Assembly (NCBI RefSeq): GCF_031458255.1
Contig: NZ_JAVDYC010000001.1
Location: forward strand, 7,364,501-7,428,500
Reading direction: 5' to 3'
Length of the DNA: 64,000 nucleotides
Source of the DNA: Catenuloplanes niger
Lineage (GTDB): Bacteria; Actinomycetota; Actinomycetes; Mycobacteriales; Micromonosporaceae
This document shows positions 14,056-22,406 of this stretch, in pieces (position 1 is the first letter of the stretch; every line of letters starts with the position of its first letter). The notes beneath the pieces are model-generated. The model saw nothing but the letters and a program-made list of their open reading frames with translations. It was not told the origin of the DNA and searched no databases. Made by a program: the position numbers and the translations under genes.

Positions 14056-15693
14056 TTGTCGACCAGCGGCGTCACGGAAGCGGACAGACGGCCCGCCTCG
14101 CTGTACGAGGAGGCGGAGGCCGCGCGAGGGCGTGGTGACTACCGGGCCGGGGTGGAGCTCGCCCGGCGTGCCGCGGAGTTCAGCGCCGAGCGCGGTGACG
14201 TGGCCGGGCAGGCGTCCGCGCTGCGCCTGGCCGCGAACCAGCTGCTCCGCGTCGGCGAGCAGGAGGCCGCGATCACCGCGTGCACGCAGGCGGCCGGGCT
14301 GTTCGAGTCGATCGGCGACGAGCGGGGCATCTGCGAGACGCTGACCGTCCAGGCGATCCCGTTCAACGATCTCGGCCTGCACGAGGAGGCGCTGGACGCG
14401 CTGGACCGGGCCCGGCGGATCGCCCAGCGGCTGGACGACCGCGCACTGCTCTACTGGGTGCACAACCGCACCGGCGTGGTGCACGCGGCCATGGGTGACC
14501 TCGCGGCCAGCAACGAGTGTCTGCGGCACGCGCTGGCGATGGTCGACCCGGGTGACGACGAGGCCCGCTTCTGCGTGCTGAACAACCTGGGCGACAACGC
14601 GGTGTTCCGCATCCCGCAGCTGCGCGAGCTGGGCCGGGCGGACGAGGCGGAGGAGCTGCTGGAGACCGCGCTCGGCCACGTGCGGACCGCGCTGGAGCTG
14701 GCGCAGGCCGCGAACCACCCGTACCGGCAGTCGATCGTGCTGGACAACTTCGGCATGCTGATGGCGCATCGGGGGGACTACGGCGAGGCGTTCACGCTGG
14801 TGGAGAACTCGCGCATGATCGCGCTCGCGCACGGCTACCGCTCGCTGGAGTCGGCCGCGCTGCAGCATCAGGCGCAGATCCGGCTGCTCCGCGGCGACTG
14901 TGCGATCGCGGTGCTCGGCCTGCTGGAGGCGCTGGAGCGCGTCACGGAGGCCAAGGAGAAGCCGATGACCATGGCCATCCACCTCCAGCTGTCCCAGGCG
15001 TACGAGCGGATCGGCGACTTCAAGGCCGCGCTGACGCACTACCGGTCGTACCACGCGCTGGAGCGTGAGGCGCACAACGACGTCGCCGCGGTCCGCGCCC
15101 GGATGATGGTGCACCTGTTCGAGCTGGACAACGCGCGTCTCGAGGCCGACAACGCACGCCTGGAGTCGGAGCTGCACCGCATGCGCAGCGCCGAGCTGGA
15201 GCAGCAGGCGCTCACCGACGCGCTCACCGGTCTCGCGAACCGCCGCGCCGCCGACCAGCGCCTGCCGGAGATGGCCGCGCTCGCGGACGCCACCGGCCGC
15301 CCGTTCTGTCTCGCGATCGCGGACGTCGACCACTTCAAGCTGGTCAACGACCGGTACGGGCACGCCGCCGGCGACGACGTGCTGCGCCGGATCGGCGCGC
15401 TGCTCCGCGAGCACGTGCGCGGCATCGACCTGGTCGCCCGCCTCGGCGGCGAGGAGTTCCTGATCGCGTTCGAGGGCGTCGACCTGCCCGAGGCCGCCCA
15501 CCTGGCCGAGAAGCTGCGGCTGGTGGTGGCCGGCCACGACTGGTCGGCGCTCCAGCCGGGTCTCGCGGTCACGGTCAGCATCGGCGTCGCCGAGCACGAC
15601 CACGGTGATCCCGCGTTGCTCCTGCCGCGCGCGGACGCCCGCCTCTACGCCGCCAAACGCGCCGGCCGCGACCGCGTCACCGCGTCGGACTGA
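14056..15693 (+). CDS. TPR-repeat diguanylate cyclase (GGDEF protein)
   Basis: A 545-residue cytoplasmic signalling protein predicted to make cyclic-di-GMP from two GTP. Residues ~15-350 are tetratricopeptide-like repeats (for example EEALDALDRARRIAQRL and NRTGVVHAAMGDLAASNECL). A coiled coil (ELDNARLEADNARLESELHR) links to the C-terminal GGDEF domain, which begins at DALTGLANRRAAD and has the signature GGEEF in RLGGEEFLIAFEG, so it should be active. Metal-binding Asp is in IADVDHFKLVNDRYGH. I see no RxxD inhibitory site directly before it. The TTG start at 14056 has GGAGG seven bases upstream. It stands alone; the TPR part probably senses a protein partner. Confidence 0.92.
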   Translation: MSTSGVTEADRRPASLYEEAEAARGRGDYRAGVELARRAAEFSAERGDVAGQASALRLAANQLLRVGEQEAAITACTQAAGLFESIGDERGICETLTVQAIPFNDLGLHEEALDALDRARRIAQRLDDRALLYWVHNRTGVVHAAMGDLAASNECLRHALAMVDPGDDEARFCVLNNLGDNAVFRIPQLRELGRADEAEELLETALGHVRTALELAQAANHPYRQSIVLDNFGMLMAHRGDYGEAFTLVENSRMIALAHGYRSLESAALQHQAQIRLLRGDCAIAVLGLLEALERVTEAKEKPMTMAIHLQLSQAYERIGDFKAALTHYRSYHALEREAHNDVAAVRARMMVHLFELDNARLEADNARLESELHRMRSAELEQQALTDALTGLANRRAADQRLPEMAALADATGRPFCLAIADVDHFKLVNDRYGHAAGDDVLRRIGALLREHVRGIDLVARLGGEEFLIAFEGVDLPEAAHLAEKLRLVVAGHDWSALQPGLAVTVSIGVAEHDHGDPALLLPRADARLYAAKRAGRDRVTASD

Positions 15694-15710
15694 ACCGGAT
15701 CAAGGGCTGC

Positions 15711-15795
15711 TTTTCCCGCTTCCGGCGTGGTCACCGTCCGTTCGCTCCCGCGGGCACCGGTCGTCGCCAGGGCTCCTCCCTGCACGTCCCGCCGC
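15711..15795. repeat. Interspersed intergenic repeat, copy A
   Basis: TTTTCCCGCTTCCGGCGTG (15711-15729) and a 40-base block at 15744-15783 beginning GCTCCCGCGGGCACC match copy B at 21403-21474 almost exactly, with a divergent spacer of about 14 bases. It starts 17 bases after the stop of the GGDEF gene. Confidence 0.85.
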
Positions 15796-15836
15796 CGGTC
15801 ACCACGAACCCCCGGCCGTCCACGTCGGTGCAGCGC

Positions 15837-16691
15837 CTAGGGGAGCGCGGTGACCAGGGACTCGGCGAGCACGTACCCGGCGGGCAGCGGTGTGCCGTCG
15901 GGGTCGCGGCCCGCGTCGACCCGGTAGTACACCTCGCTCGCCCGGCCGGGCCGGCGCGACGAGCCGGTGACCGTCCGGCAGTCGCCGGTCAGGACCTGGT
16001 TCCGCGTCGCGTACGTGACCGGCTCCGGATCGACCGGGGACCGGTAGATCCCCACCGACCGCCAGCGGACCTTCCACCGGCAGGGCTCGGCCCCGGCGTC
16101 CGTGGCCGGCGTCGTCGCGGTGGTGGGCGCGGCGGGTGGGGCCGGCGAGGGCGCGGCCGGTTCCCGGTGCCCGCTGTCGCCGCTCGCCACCCGGTCGGTG
16201 CGCGTCCCGCCGCTCCCGGACCGTCCGGCGGCCGGCGGCAGGTCACCGGGCCCGGCGGCGTCCGGCACACCGGCGTCCCGCCCACCGGCGTCCGGTCGAG
16301 CGGTGTCCCATCCACCGGCGTCCGGTCCACCGGCGTCCGGTCCACCGGCGTCCGGTCCACCGGCGTCCGGTCCGCCGGCGACCGGCCCGCTCCCGGCTGG
16401 CGCGGTGACCGGTCCCGCCGGCGGCCCGGCCGCGGATCGGCCGGCCGGCGTCTCCGCCGCGCCGGTGGGGCCCGCCGTGCCGTCCGCGGCCGGTGCGGGC
16501 CCGGCACCGAGCTCCGCGTCCCGGCCCTGCGGCGCGGTCGTCACCGGCTTCGACAGGTAGACCTGGTGCACGGTGATGGCGAGGCCGATCGGTCCCGCGA
16601 CGCCCACGACGAAGGTGAAGGCCGCGCGGGCCACCCGGAAGGCGGTGGTGCGCTGACTGCGCCGCCCTTGGCGGCGTCCGTTTTGCGGCAT
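15837..16691 (-). CDS. Membrane-anchored protein with GGPDA repeats
   Basis: A 284-residue protein with a basic N-terminus (MPQNGRRQGRRSQR), one membrane helix (FTFVVGVAGPIGLAITVHQVY) and an extracytoplasmic part. The latter has a low-complexity linker with four GGPDA units (encoded by a 15-bp tandem repeat around 16320-16380) and a conserved C-terminal domain of ~85 residues (CRWKVRWRSVGIYRSP, YATRNQVLTGDCRTVTG, LPAGYVLAESLVT) that looks like an SH3-type fold. ATG 16691 is chosen over 16736 because a GGGTGGG site precedes it. Function unknown; a cell-surface role is likely. Confidence 0.72.
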   Translation of the reverse strand: MPQNGRRQGRRSQRTTAFRVARAAFTFVVGVAGPIGLAITVHQVYLSKPVTTAPQGRDAELGAGPAPAADGTAGPTGAAETPAGRSAAGPPAGPVTAPAGSGPVAGGPDAGGPDAGGPDAGGPDAGGWDTARPDAGGRDAGVPDAAGPGDLPPAAGRSGSGGTRTDRVASGDSGHREPAAPSPAPPAAPTTATTPATDAGAEPCRWKVRWRSVGIYRSPVDPEPVTYATRNQVLTGDCRTVTGSSRRPGRASEVYYRVDAGRDPDGTPLPAGYVLAESLVTALP

Positions 16692-16802
16692 ATCGCCCAC
16701 CCTAGACCACCTCGGCAACCGCGACGCCGCCTCCACCTCCGCCCCCCGCGGGTGGCCGCGGACCCGCCGCTCACCCGGCCTCGCGGGCGAGCGGGCGGGG
16801 GT

Positions 16803-17714
16803 TCACCCGGCTCGGCGCGCGATCAGGTACAGGTCGCGCGGTGCGCCGGTGAGCTGGCGTCCGGCGGGCCAGACGACGCGCAGGGAGCGGTCCAGGCGGA
16901 CGTCCGGCACCGGGACCTCGACGAGCGTGCCGGCGGTCAGCTCGGACGAGACCGCCAGCGAGCTGAGCACGGCCGCGCCGCTGCCGGCCAGGACCGCATG
17001 CTTGATCGCGGTGGTCGACGACAGCTCCAGCAGCGGCGGTGCCACCGACGTCACGCCGTGGGCGCGCAGCGCGGCCTCCAGCGCGCGCCGGGTGCCGGAC
17101 AGCGCCTCGCGGGCGACCAGCGGCGTGGCCGCCAGCTCGGCCGCGGTGACGCCGCGCCGGCGCCGTGCCCACGGATGACCCGCCCCGACCACCGCGACCA
17201 GCCGGTCCGCCGCGACGGTCTCCGCGTGCAGGCCGGCCGGCAGGTCCGGGCCCTCGACGAAACCCAGGTCCGCGCCGCCGTCCAGGACCAGCGACGCCAC
17301 GGACGCGGAGTTCGCCGCCTGCAGCGCGACCGCGAGCCCGGGATGGCCGGCGCGCACCGCGACCAGCCAGCCGGGCAGCAGGTACTCGGCCACGGTCTGG
17401 CTGGCCGCGATCAGCAGCCGGCCGCCCGCGGTCTCGCGGAGCGTGGCCACGCCCTCGGCCAGCGCGGTGGCGGCGTCGAGCGCGGTCCGGGCCCAGTCGG
17501 CGACGAGCGCGCCGTGCGCGGTGAGCGTGGAGCCGCGCGGGCCGCGGTCGAGCAGCGTCAGGCCGAGCGTGCGTTCCAGCCGGCGGAGGCGGGCGCTGGC
17601 CGCGGGCTGGGAGACGCGGTGTTCCCGGGCGGCGCGGCCGACGCTGCCCAGCCGGGCGACGGAGAGCAGCAGGTCGAAGCCGGTCAGGTCGGACACCGGC
17701 GGCGGCAGAGGCAT
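16803..17714 (-). CDS. LysR-family transcriptional regulator
   Basis: A 303-residue LysR-type regulator. The N-terminal winged helix-turn-helix is visible as LLLSVARLGSVGRAAREHRV and SQPAASARLRRLERTLGL; the rest is a periplasmic-binding-like effector domain (TVAEYLLPGWLVAVRAGHP). It is divergent from the TDT transporter gene, with only 11 bases between the two start codons, the classic arrangement in which the regulator controls the transporter. No T-N11-A site can be isolated in such a short gap, so the operator must overlap the coding starts. Confidence 0.9.
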   Translation of the reverse strand: MPLPPPVSDLTGFDLLLSVARLGSVGRAAREHRVSQPAASARLRRLERTLGLTLLDRGPRGSTLTAHGALVADWARTALDAATALAEGVATLRETAGGRLLIAASQTVAEYLLPGWLVAVRAGHPGLAVALQAANSASVASLVLDGGADLGFVEGPDLPAGLHAETVAADRLVAVVGAGHPWARRRRGVTAAELAATPLVAREALSGTRRALEAALRAHGVTSVAPPLLELSSTTAIKHAVLAGSGAAVLSSLAVSSELTAGTLVEVPVPDVRLDRSLRVVWPAGRQLTGAPRDLYLIARRAG

Positions 17715-17725
17715 AGGCGCAGGCT

Positions 17726-18796
17726 ATGACCTCAGACGGAAACGCCGCCTACCGGACCGCCGTGCACCCGGCCAGCCTGGAGACCATGAACTTCGGGCCG
17801 AACTGGTTCGCGACCGTGATGGGCACCGGCGTGCTCGCCACCGCGGCGCTGTCGCTGCCACAGCACCTCCCCGGCGTGCACCGGGCCGCCACCGTGGTCT
17901 GGGCGGCCGCGGTCGTGCTGCTGGCCGCGCTGACCGTGGGCTTCGCCCGGCACCTGCGCCGGAACCGGCGCACCTACCTCGACGATCCGGCCGCGGCGCA
18001 CTTCTGGGGCGCGCCGCCGATGGCCGTGATGACGATCGGCGCAGGTGCGCTCATGGTCGAGGTCCCCGGCGCGGTCCCGGTCGCCACCGCGTGCTGGCTG
18101 GTCGGCGCCGCCGGTGGGCTGGTCACGGCCGTGCTGATCCCGTACCGGACGATGACCCGGGGCTGGGGCGGGCCCGGCGAGGCACCCGGCGGGCGGCTGA
18201 TGCCGGTGGTGCCGCCGATGGTCGCGGCCGCGCAGGGCGCGCTGCTCGCGGCGCACCTGCCGGACGGCGAGCCGCGCACCCAGCTGCTGATCGCGTGCGC
18301 GGCCATGTTCGGCGCGAGCCTGGCCGCCGCGGCCGTGGTGATCGGTCAGGTGTGGTCGAGGCTGGCCGCGCACGGGCCGGGCGCGGCCGCCGGCGTACCC
18401 ACGCTGTGGATCGTGCTCGGCCCGCTCGGGCAGTCGATGACGGCGGCGCACCTGCTGGCCGCCGCGGCCCCGCCGCACCTGGCCGGGGCGGCGAACGCGG
18501 CCGCGGTGCTCTATGCCGTACCGGTGCTGGGGTGTGCGCTGCTCTGGTTGTCGCTCGCGGCCGCGTTGACGCTGCGGGCCGCGCGGGACGGGCTGCCGTT
18601 CACGCCGGGCTGGTGGGCGTTCACGTTCCCGGTCGGCACGCTGGTGACCGGCGTGGCCGGCCTGTCCGCGCGGACCGGTTCGGCACCGCTGGCCGGGCTG
18701 GCCCTCGCGCTCTTCGCGCTGTTGCTGTGCGGCTGGGTGCTCGCCGCCGGTGGGACGCTGCGCTGGCTCAGAGCGACTTCCGCAGCTGCTGTGTGA
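17726..18796 (+). CDS. TDT-family (TehA/Mae1/SSU1-like) transporter
   Basis: A 356-residue integral membrane protein with about ten helices of the tellurite-resistance/dicarboxylate transporter family. The signature MNFGPNWFATVMGTGVLAT is at residues ~21-40. Family members move anions such as malate, sulfite or tellurite-related species; which one here cannot be told. It is divergent from a LysR regulator (start-to-start 11 bases), which probably senses the transported substrate or a metabolite. Its 3' end overlaps the convergent acetyltransferase gene by 29 bases. Confidence 0.88.
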   Translation: MTSDGNAAYRTAVHPASLETMNFGPNWFATVMGTGVLATAALSLPQHLPGVHRAATVVWAAAVVLLAALTVGFARHLRRNRRTYLDDPAAAHFWGAPPMAVMTIGAGALMVEVPGAVPVATACWLVGAAGGLVTAVLIPYRTMTRGWGGPGEAPGGRLMPVVPPMVAAAQGALLAAHLPDGEPRTQLLIACAAMFGASLAAAAVVIGQVWSRLAAHGPGAAAGVPTLWIVLGPLGQSMTAAHLLAAAAPPHLAGAANAAAVLYAVPVLGCALLWLSLAAALTLRAARDGLPFTPGWWAFTFPVGTLVTGVAGLSARTGSAPLAGLALALFALLLCGWVLAAGGTLRWLRATSAAAV

Positions 18797-19241
18797 TCAC
18801 GTCGTAGCCGGCCGAGTCGTACAGCGCGACCGCGGCCTTGTTGGTGCCGAACACGTTCAGCTCCAGCGCCGCGCAGCCGCGGGACCGGGCCTCCGCCTCC
18901 ACCGCGGACAGCAGCGCCCGGCCGAGACCGTGACCGCGATGGCCGGCGTCCACCGTGAGCATGTGCAGGTAGCCGCAGCCCGCGATGCCGTGCGGGTGCC
19001 GCAGCCCGAACCAGGCCGCGCCGATCCGCCCGCGGTCCGACTCGCCGATCAGCAGCACGTGGCCCGGCGTGTCGAAGCCGAGCGGCAGCAACGCGCAGAC
19101 GCCGTCGAACGCGGTCGCCCGCGCGACCTCGGCCGCGATCCCCACGGCCGTGATCAGCGAGTCCACCGTCAGATCCAGCACGGATGCCCGGAAGGCGCCG
19201 AACTCACCGGCGTGCATCGGGCGCAGCGTCACGGTCGTCAT
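18768..19241 (-). CDS. GNAT-family N-acetyltransferase
   Basis: A 157-residue acetyl-CoA-dependent acetyltransferase. The acetyl-CoA binding loop is in LTVDAGHRGHGLGRALLSAV (Q/R-x-x-G-x-G/A type: RGHGLG), followed by LELNVFGTNKAAVALYDSAGY, the typical C-terminal motif. Acceptor unknown. ATG 19241 is chosen; the frame upstream to 19286 is arginine-rich and unlikely. The gene ends inside the 3' end of the convergent transporter gene (29-base overlap). Confidence 0.88.
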   Translation of the reverse strand: MTTVTLRPMHAGEFGAFRASVLDLTVDSLITAVGIAAEVARATAFDGVCALLPLGFDTPGHVLLIGESDRGRIGAAWFGLRHPHGIAGCGYLHMLTVDAGHRGHGLGRALLSAVEAEARSRGCAALELNVFGTNKAAVALYDSAGYDVITQQLRKSL

Positions 19242-19308
19242 GTCCCGCACCCTAGCCCTCTCCCGGCCGCGCGAACCGGCACGCACAAAGGCCGGGCAAA
19301 AGGACGAA

Positions 19309-19887
19309 TCAGGCGCCGCCCAGCATGCGCTCGGCGAACCGGGCCTCCATCCGCGCCACGGTCCGGACCAGCGGCGCCAGCGTCAGGGCGAAGAGCAACC
19401 CGGTGGCCATGTAGAGCCAGATCCGGGTCTCCGTCGCCGAGCCCAGCCCGACCAGCTCCGGCAGGCCCTCGGCCCGCGGCCCGTACGGGACCGCCCAGTC
19501 CCACAGCGACGCGCTCAACCCGGTGACCGCCGCCGCCCACCACGTCACGACCAGCGTGAACGCCAGCGCGCTCGGCACGACCCGGAGCACGCCGTGTGCC
19601 AGGGCCGGCCACCACCGCCGGCGCTGCGGGGCCGGGACCGCCCGGCCGAGCACCCGCGCCGCGCGCCGCCGCTCCGCCTCGGCGACCCGCCCGGCGACGG
19701 CCGGCACCGCGGCCAGGATCGGCACGCCGACCACCATCATCGCCGTGCCCAGGCCGAGCACGACCGCGGCGACCAGGCCGGCGGAGGTGAGCACGCCGAT
19801 CGGGAAGCCGGTCAGCACGTAGCGGGTGTCCACCCAGAGCTGTCGCGGTGAAAGGTCCGGCCCGGCGGTGACGGTCACGGTCGTCAT
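19309..19887 (-). CDS. Sensor-domain membrane protein (kinase-less)
   Basis: A 192-residue membrane protein of the putative sensor family (PF13796-like), which forms the N-terminal sensor of many actinobacterial histidine kinases. Four membrane segments are visible (around residues 25-48, 52-70, 108-130 and 155-175). The kinase part is absent, so it is either a stand-alone sensor or a truncated relic. Start ATG 19887. A perfect 18-base palindrome lies about 60 bases upstream and is a likely operator. Confidence 0.75.
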   Translation of the reverse strand: MTTVTVTAGPDLSPRQLWVDTRYVLTGFPIGVLTSAGLVAAVVLGLGTAMMVVGVPILAAVPAVAGRVAEAERRRAARVLGRAVPAPQRRRWWPALAHGVLRVVPSALAFTLVVTWWAAAVTGLSASLWDWAVPYGPRAEGLPELVGLGSATETRIWLYMATGLLFALTLAPLVRTVARMEARFAERMLGGA

Positions 19888-19932
19888 GCCGTCGACGCTA
19901 TCGATCGCGGTCGCGCCGGCCCATCCGGCGAG

Positions 19933-19975
19933 CCCCTACGTGTGGGGTAGGGCTTGCCCTACCTACGACCCCTAC
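19933..19975. promoter_or_regulatory. Palindromic operator-like site upstream of the sensor-domain gene
   Basis: GGTAGGGC-TT-GCCCTACC (19946-19963) is a perfect 8+2+8 palindrome. It is flanked symmetrically by CCCCTAC at 19933-19939 and 19969-19975. The block lies between the sensor-domain gene (start 19887, leftward) and the end of the phosphotransferase gene (stop 19979). It suggests a dimeric regulator, possibly a LuxR-type response regulator. Confidence 0.6.
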
Positions 19976-19978
19976 CTA

Positions 19979-20740
19979 CTACGACAGGCCGAGCGCCCGC
20001 CGCCACACGGTTCCGTGCTCCTCGATGTAGGCCGTGTCGTCCCGCCACGCGTCCCCGTGCCCGGTCCGCCAGTGCGTCAGCCACGGCTCCACGCCCAGCG
20101 CCGCCTGCTCCCGGAGGAAGTCGTGCATCGCCGCGGTCCGCCGCGCCAGCAACGGCACCAGCGCCTCGCGCATCGCCTCGTCCGCGCCGTAGGCGTCCGC
20201 GAACACGCCGAGCCGCCGCCCGTGGTCCCAGTCCGACCAGCGGGCCAGCGGCAGGAAGCCGTGCGCCGCGTAGGCCAGGTCCCACAGCCGTGAGCCGGGC
20301 GCGGTCCCGTCCCAGTCGATGAACGTCAGCCGGTCGCCGATCACCAGGTTCCACGGCGCGAGGTCGTTGTGCGTGATCAGCTCCGCCCGGTCCGGCGCGA
20401 TCAGCGTGTTCCACACCGCGTCCGGCGGCGGCACGAAACCCGCGGCCGCGTCGTGCAGCTCGCGGATCACCCGGGCCACCGCCCGGACCGCGTCGTCCGC
20501 CGCCAGCAACCGCAGCTCGTCCCCCCACGGGACCGTCCCGGCCGCGAACGTCAGCACCTCCCGCCCGCGCTCGTCGAACCCGAGCGGCCGCGGCGCGTGC
20601 GCGAAGCCGGCGGCGTGCAGGTGCTCCAGGAACGCGTGCACCGACGGCGTCCACGGCCCGGCCGGCCGCCGGACCGTGTCGCCGACGCGCACGATGTCGC
20701 CGCTCACGTTCCCGCGCGGCAGCAGAATCTCCTCGTCCAC
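19979..20740 (-). CDS. Aminoglycoside-phosphotransferase-fold (APH) family protein
   Basis: A 253-residue protein with the APH/choline kinase fold. The catalytic loop is HNDLAPWNLV (H-x-D-x-x-x-x-N) and the metal-binding motif is IDWDGTAPGSRLWDLAY (D at IDWD). An N-terminal ATP-binding region is visible (VSGDIVRVGDTVRRPAGPW). This subgroup is widespread in Actinobacteria and is rarely a true antibiotic kinase; the substrate is unknown. Start ATG 20740. It is divergent from the acetyltransferase at 20829. Confidence 0.88.
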   Translation of the reverse strand: MDEEILLPRGNVSGDIVRVGDTVRRPAGPWTPSVHAFLEHLHAAGFAHAPRPLGFDERGREVLTFAAGTVPWGDELRLLAADDAVRAVARVIRELHDAAAGFVPPPDAVWNTLIAPDRAELITHNDLAPWNLVIGDRLTFIDWDGTAPGSRLWDLAYAAHGFLPLARWSDWDHGRRLGVFADAYGADEAMREALVPLLARRTAAMHDFLREQAALGVEPWLTHWRTGHGDAWRDDTAYIEEHGTVWRRALGLS

Positions 20741-20828
20741 GCCGTCGATCCTCCCGCGTCCGGCGGGTTCGCGTGCGCCGGGGCGCCCGCGGCGGACCCG
20801 CGGTGCTCACCGGCCGTAGGATCCCGGG

Positions 20829-21395
20829 GTGACCGAGCTGCGTACCGAGCGGTTGACCCTGCGGCGCTGGCGCGACACGGACCGGGAGCCGTTCGCCGCG
20901 CTGAACGCGGATCCCGAGGTGATGCGGCACTTCCCCGCGACGCTGACCCGCGCGCAGTCCGACGCGATGATCGACCGCGTCGACGGCGACCTGGCCCGCC
21001 AGGGCTACGGACTCTGGGCCGTCGACGCCCCCGGCGGCTTCATCGGCTTCGTCGGCCTGGCCCGCCCCCGGTTCGAGGCCCACTTCACGCCCGCGATCGA
21101 GATCGGCTGGCGCCTGTCCCGCCACGCCTGGGGCCACGGCTACGCCACCGAGGCCGCCCGCACCGTCCTCGCCCACGCGTTCACCACGCTCGCGCTGCCC
21201 GGCCTGGTCTCCTTCACCGCCCACACCAACACGCGCTCCCGCGCCGTCATGCGGCGCCTCGGCTTCCGCCACGACCCGGCCGAGGACTTCCACCACCCCA
21301 ACATGTCCCCGGACGACCCCCTCCAGCCGTGCGTCCTCTACCGCCTCGACGCCGCCACCTGGCGCGCCCGGACGAGCGGCGAGATCACGAACTGA
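20829..21395 (+). CDS. RimJ/RimL-type GNAT acetyltransferase
   Basis: A 188-residue acetyltransferase of the RimJ/RimL branch: the N-terminal LRTERLTLRRWRDTDREPFA is diagnostic, IGWRLSRHAWGHGYATEAAR carries the acetyl-CoA loop, and HTNTRSRAVMRRLGFRH is the typical C-terminal motif. The family acetylates ribosomal-protein N-termini or small amines; the target is not inferable. The GTG start at 20829 follows CGGGGT closely. Copy B of an intergenic repeat begins eight bases after its stop. Confidence 0.9.
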   Translation: MTELRTERLTLRRWRDTDREPFAALNADPEVMRHFPATLTRAQSDAMIDRVDGDLARQGYGLWAVDAPGGFIGFVGLARPRFEAHFTPAIEIGWRLSRHAWGHGYATEAARTVLAHAFTTLALPGLVSFTAHTNTRSRAVMRRLGFRHDPAEDFHHPNMSPDDPLQPCVLYRLDAATWRARTSGEITN

Positions 21396-21402
21396 GGAGC
21401 GG

Positions 21403-21490
21403 TTTTCCCGCTTCCGGCGTGCCGCGGCCCGCATGCTCCCGCGGGCACCGGTCGTCGCCAGGGCTCCTCCCTGCCGGTCCCGCCGTGGCC
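21403..21490. repeat. Interspersed intergenic repeat, copy B
   Basis: The copy matches 15711-15783: TTTTCCCGCTTCCGGCGTG at 21403-21421 and a 40-base block at 21435-21474. Like copy A it starts within 20 bases of a stop codon. A weaker relative (TTCCGGCG, then CCGCATGCTCC) appears after the HelD gene around 59840. It contains the self-complementary CCCGCGGG. Confidence 0.85.
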
Positions 21491-21513
21491 GGGACGACCC
21501 ACCCGGCGCGGCG

Positions 21514-22383
21514 TCAACGGTCACGTTCGCGGTCACGGTCGATGCGGAGGTCGCGTTCCAGTTCGGCGAGGAGCGCGTGCAGGTCGTCGATGCGCTGGCT
21601 GATGGCGATCCGGTCGATCTCGTCGGGGACGCCGTCGCCGTCCGCGTCGTACCCGTGTGAGAGGCCCTCGGTGATCTCCAGGCGGCGGGCCTCCTCCATG
21701 GAGTTGACGATGACCGCGATCAGGATGTTCACCAGCAGGTTCGCGGTGATCAGGACGTAGCTGACGTAGTAGAGCAGGGTCCAGGGGGAGTAGGCCATGC
21801 CCTGCGCGATCAGGTCGGGGAGGTTCTCCTGGGAGAGCAGCACGAAGAGCGTGATCGCGGCGCGGCCGACCGTGCCGTACTGCTCGGGGAACGCGTCGGC
21901 GAAGATCAGCCAGCCGGCCATGCCGTAGAGGTAGACGGTGACCAGCGCGAGCGCCAGGAAGCCGCCGATGCCGGGGAGGCTGCGCAGCAGCGCGGTGACG
22001 ATCGTGCGCAGACCGGGGGAGAACCGGACCAGGCGCAGCACCCGGGCGATCCGCAGGATGCGCAGCAGCGCGGAGTCGCCGTGCAGGCCGGGGATGAACA
22101 CCGCGGCGATCACGACGAAGTCGAAGACGTTCCAGCCGTTGCGGAAGAAGTCCTGCGGGCGCCGGCCGTGCGCCAGGATCCGGATCGCTATCTCGAGCAC
22201 GAACACGGCCCGGAAGCTCAGCTCCAGACCGTGCAGGATCGGTTCCCACCCGCCGAGGTGCGGGTACGTCTCGATGCCGAGCACCACGGCGTTCGCGCCG
22301 ATCACCACCACGATCACGATCTCGAAGGCGCGGTGGTCGCGGATCGCGGCGCAGGCGCGGGCGAGCGGGGAATGCGTGATCAT
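21514..22383 (-). CDS. Voltage-gated (NaChBac-like) ion channel with EF-hand-like loop
   Basis: A 289-residue single-repeat voltage-gated cation channel subunit, expected to form tetramers in the membrane. Segments S1-S6 are visible; S4 is RILRIARVLRLVRFSPGLR (residues 108-126) with regularly spaced arginines. The pore loop ITLFVLLSQENLPDLIAQGM gives a filter region SQENL, a variant of the TLESW motif of NaChBac, so selectivity is uncertain. After S6 (NLLVNILIAVIVNSMEEARR) the C-terminal part has DADGDGVPDEID (residues 246-257), with acidic residues at EF-hand positions 1, 3, 5, 9 and 12, then a short coiled coil (IAISQRIDDLHALLAELERD). Start ATG 22383, only 23 bases from the divergent gene's start. 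Confidence 0.9.
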   Translation of the reverse strand: MITHSPLARACAAIRDHRAFEIVIVVVIGANAVVLGIETYPHLGGWEPILHGLELSFRAVFVLEIAIRILAHGRRPQDFFRNGWNVFDFVVIAAVFIPGLHGDSALLRILRIARVLRLVRFSPGLRTIVTALLRSLPGIGGFLALALVTVYLYGMAGWLIFADAFPEQYGTVGRAAITLFVLLSQENLPDLIAQGMAYSPWTLLYYVSYVLITANLLVNILIAVIVNSMEEARRLEITEGLSHGYDADGDGVPDEIDRIAISQRIDDLHALLAELERDLRIDRDRERDR

Positions 22384-22393
22384 GAATGCAGGG

Positions 22394-22406
22394 TAGATTC
22401 CGTACC
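22394..22406 (+). promoter_or_regulatory. -10 element placing transcription start at the GTG (leaderless)
   Basis: TAGATT at 22394-22399 is followed by seven bases and then GTG at 22407, the spacing of an actinobacterial leaderless promoter. There is no convincing ribosome binding site for that GTG. Confidence 0.5.

Noticed and set aside
13654-15603. Leftward frame of 649 codons opposite the GGDEF gene
   Set aside because: No motif and biased composition; the plus strand holds TPR repeats and an intact GGEEF.
19979-20740. Aminoglycoside resistance gene
   Set aside because: The fold and catalytic loop are those of the APH superfamily, but this subgroup is widespread and nothing visible points to an antibiotic substrate.
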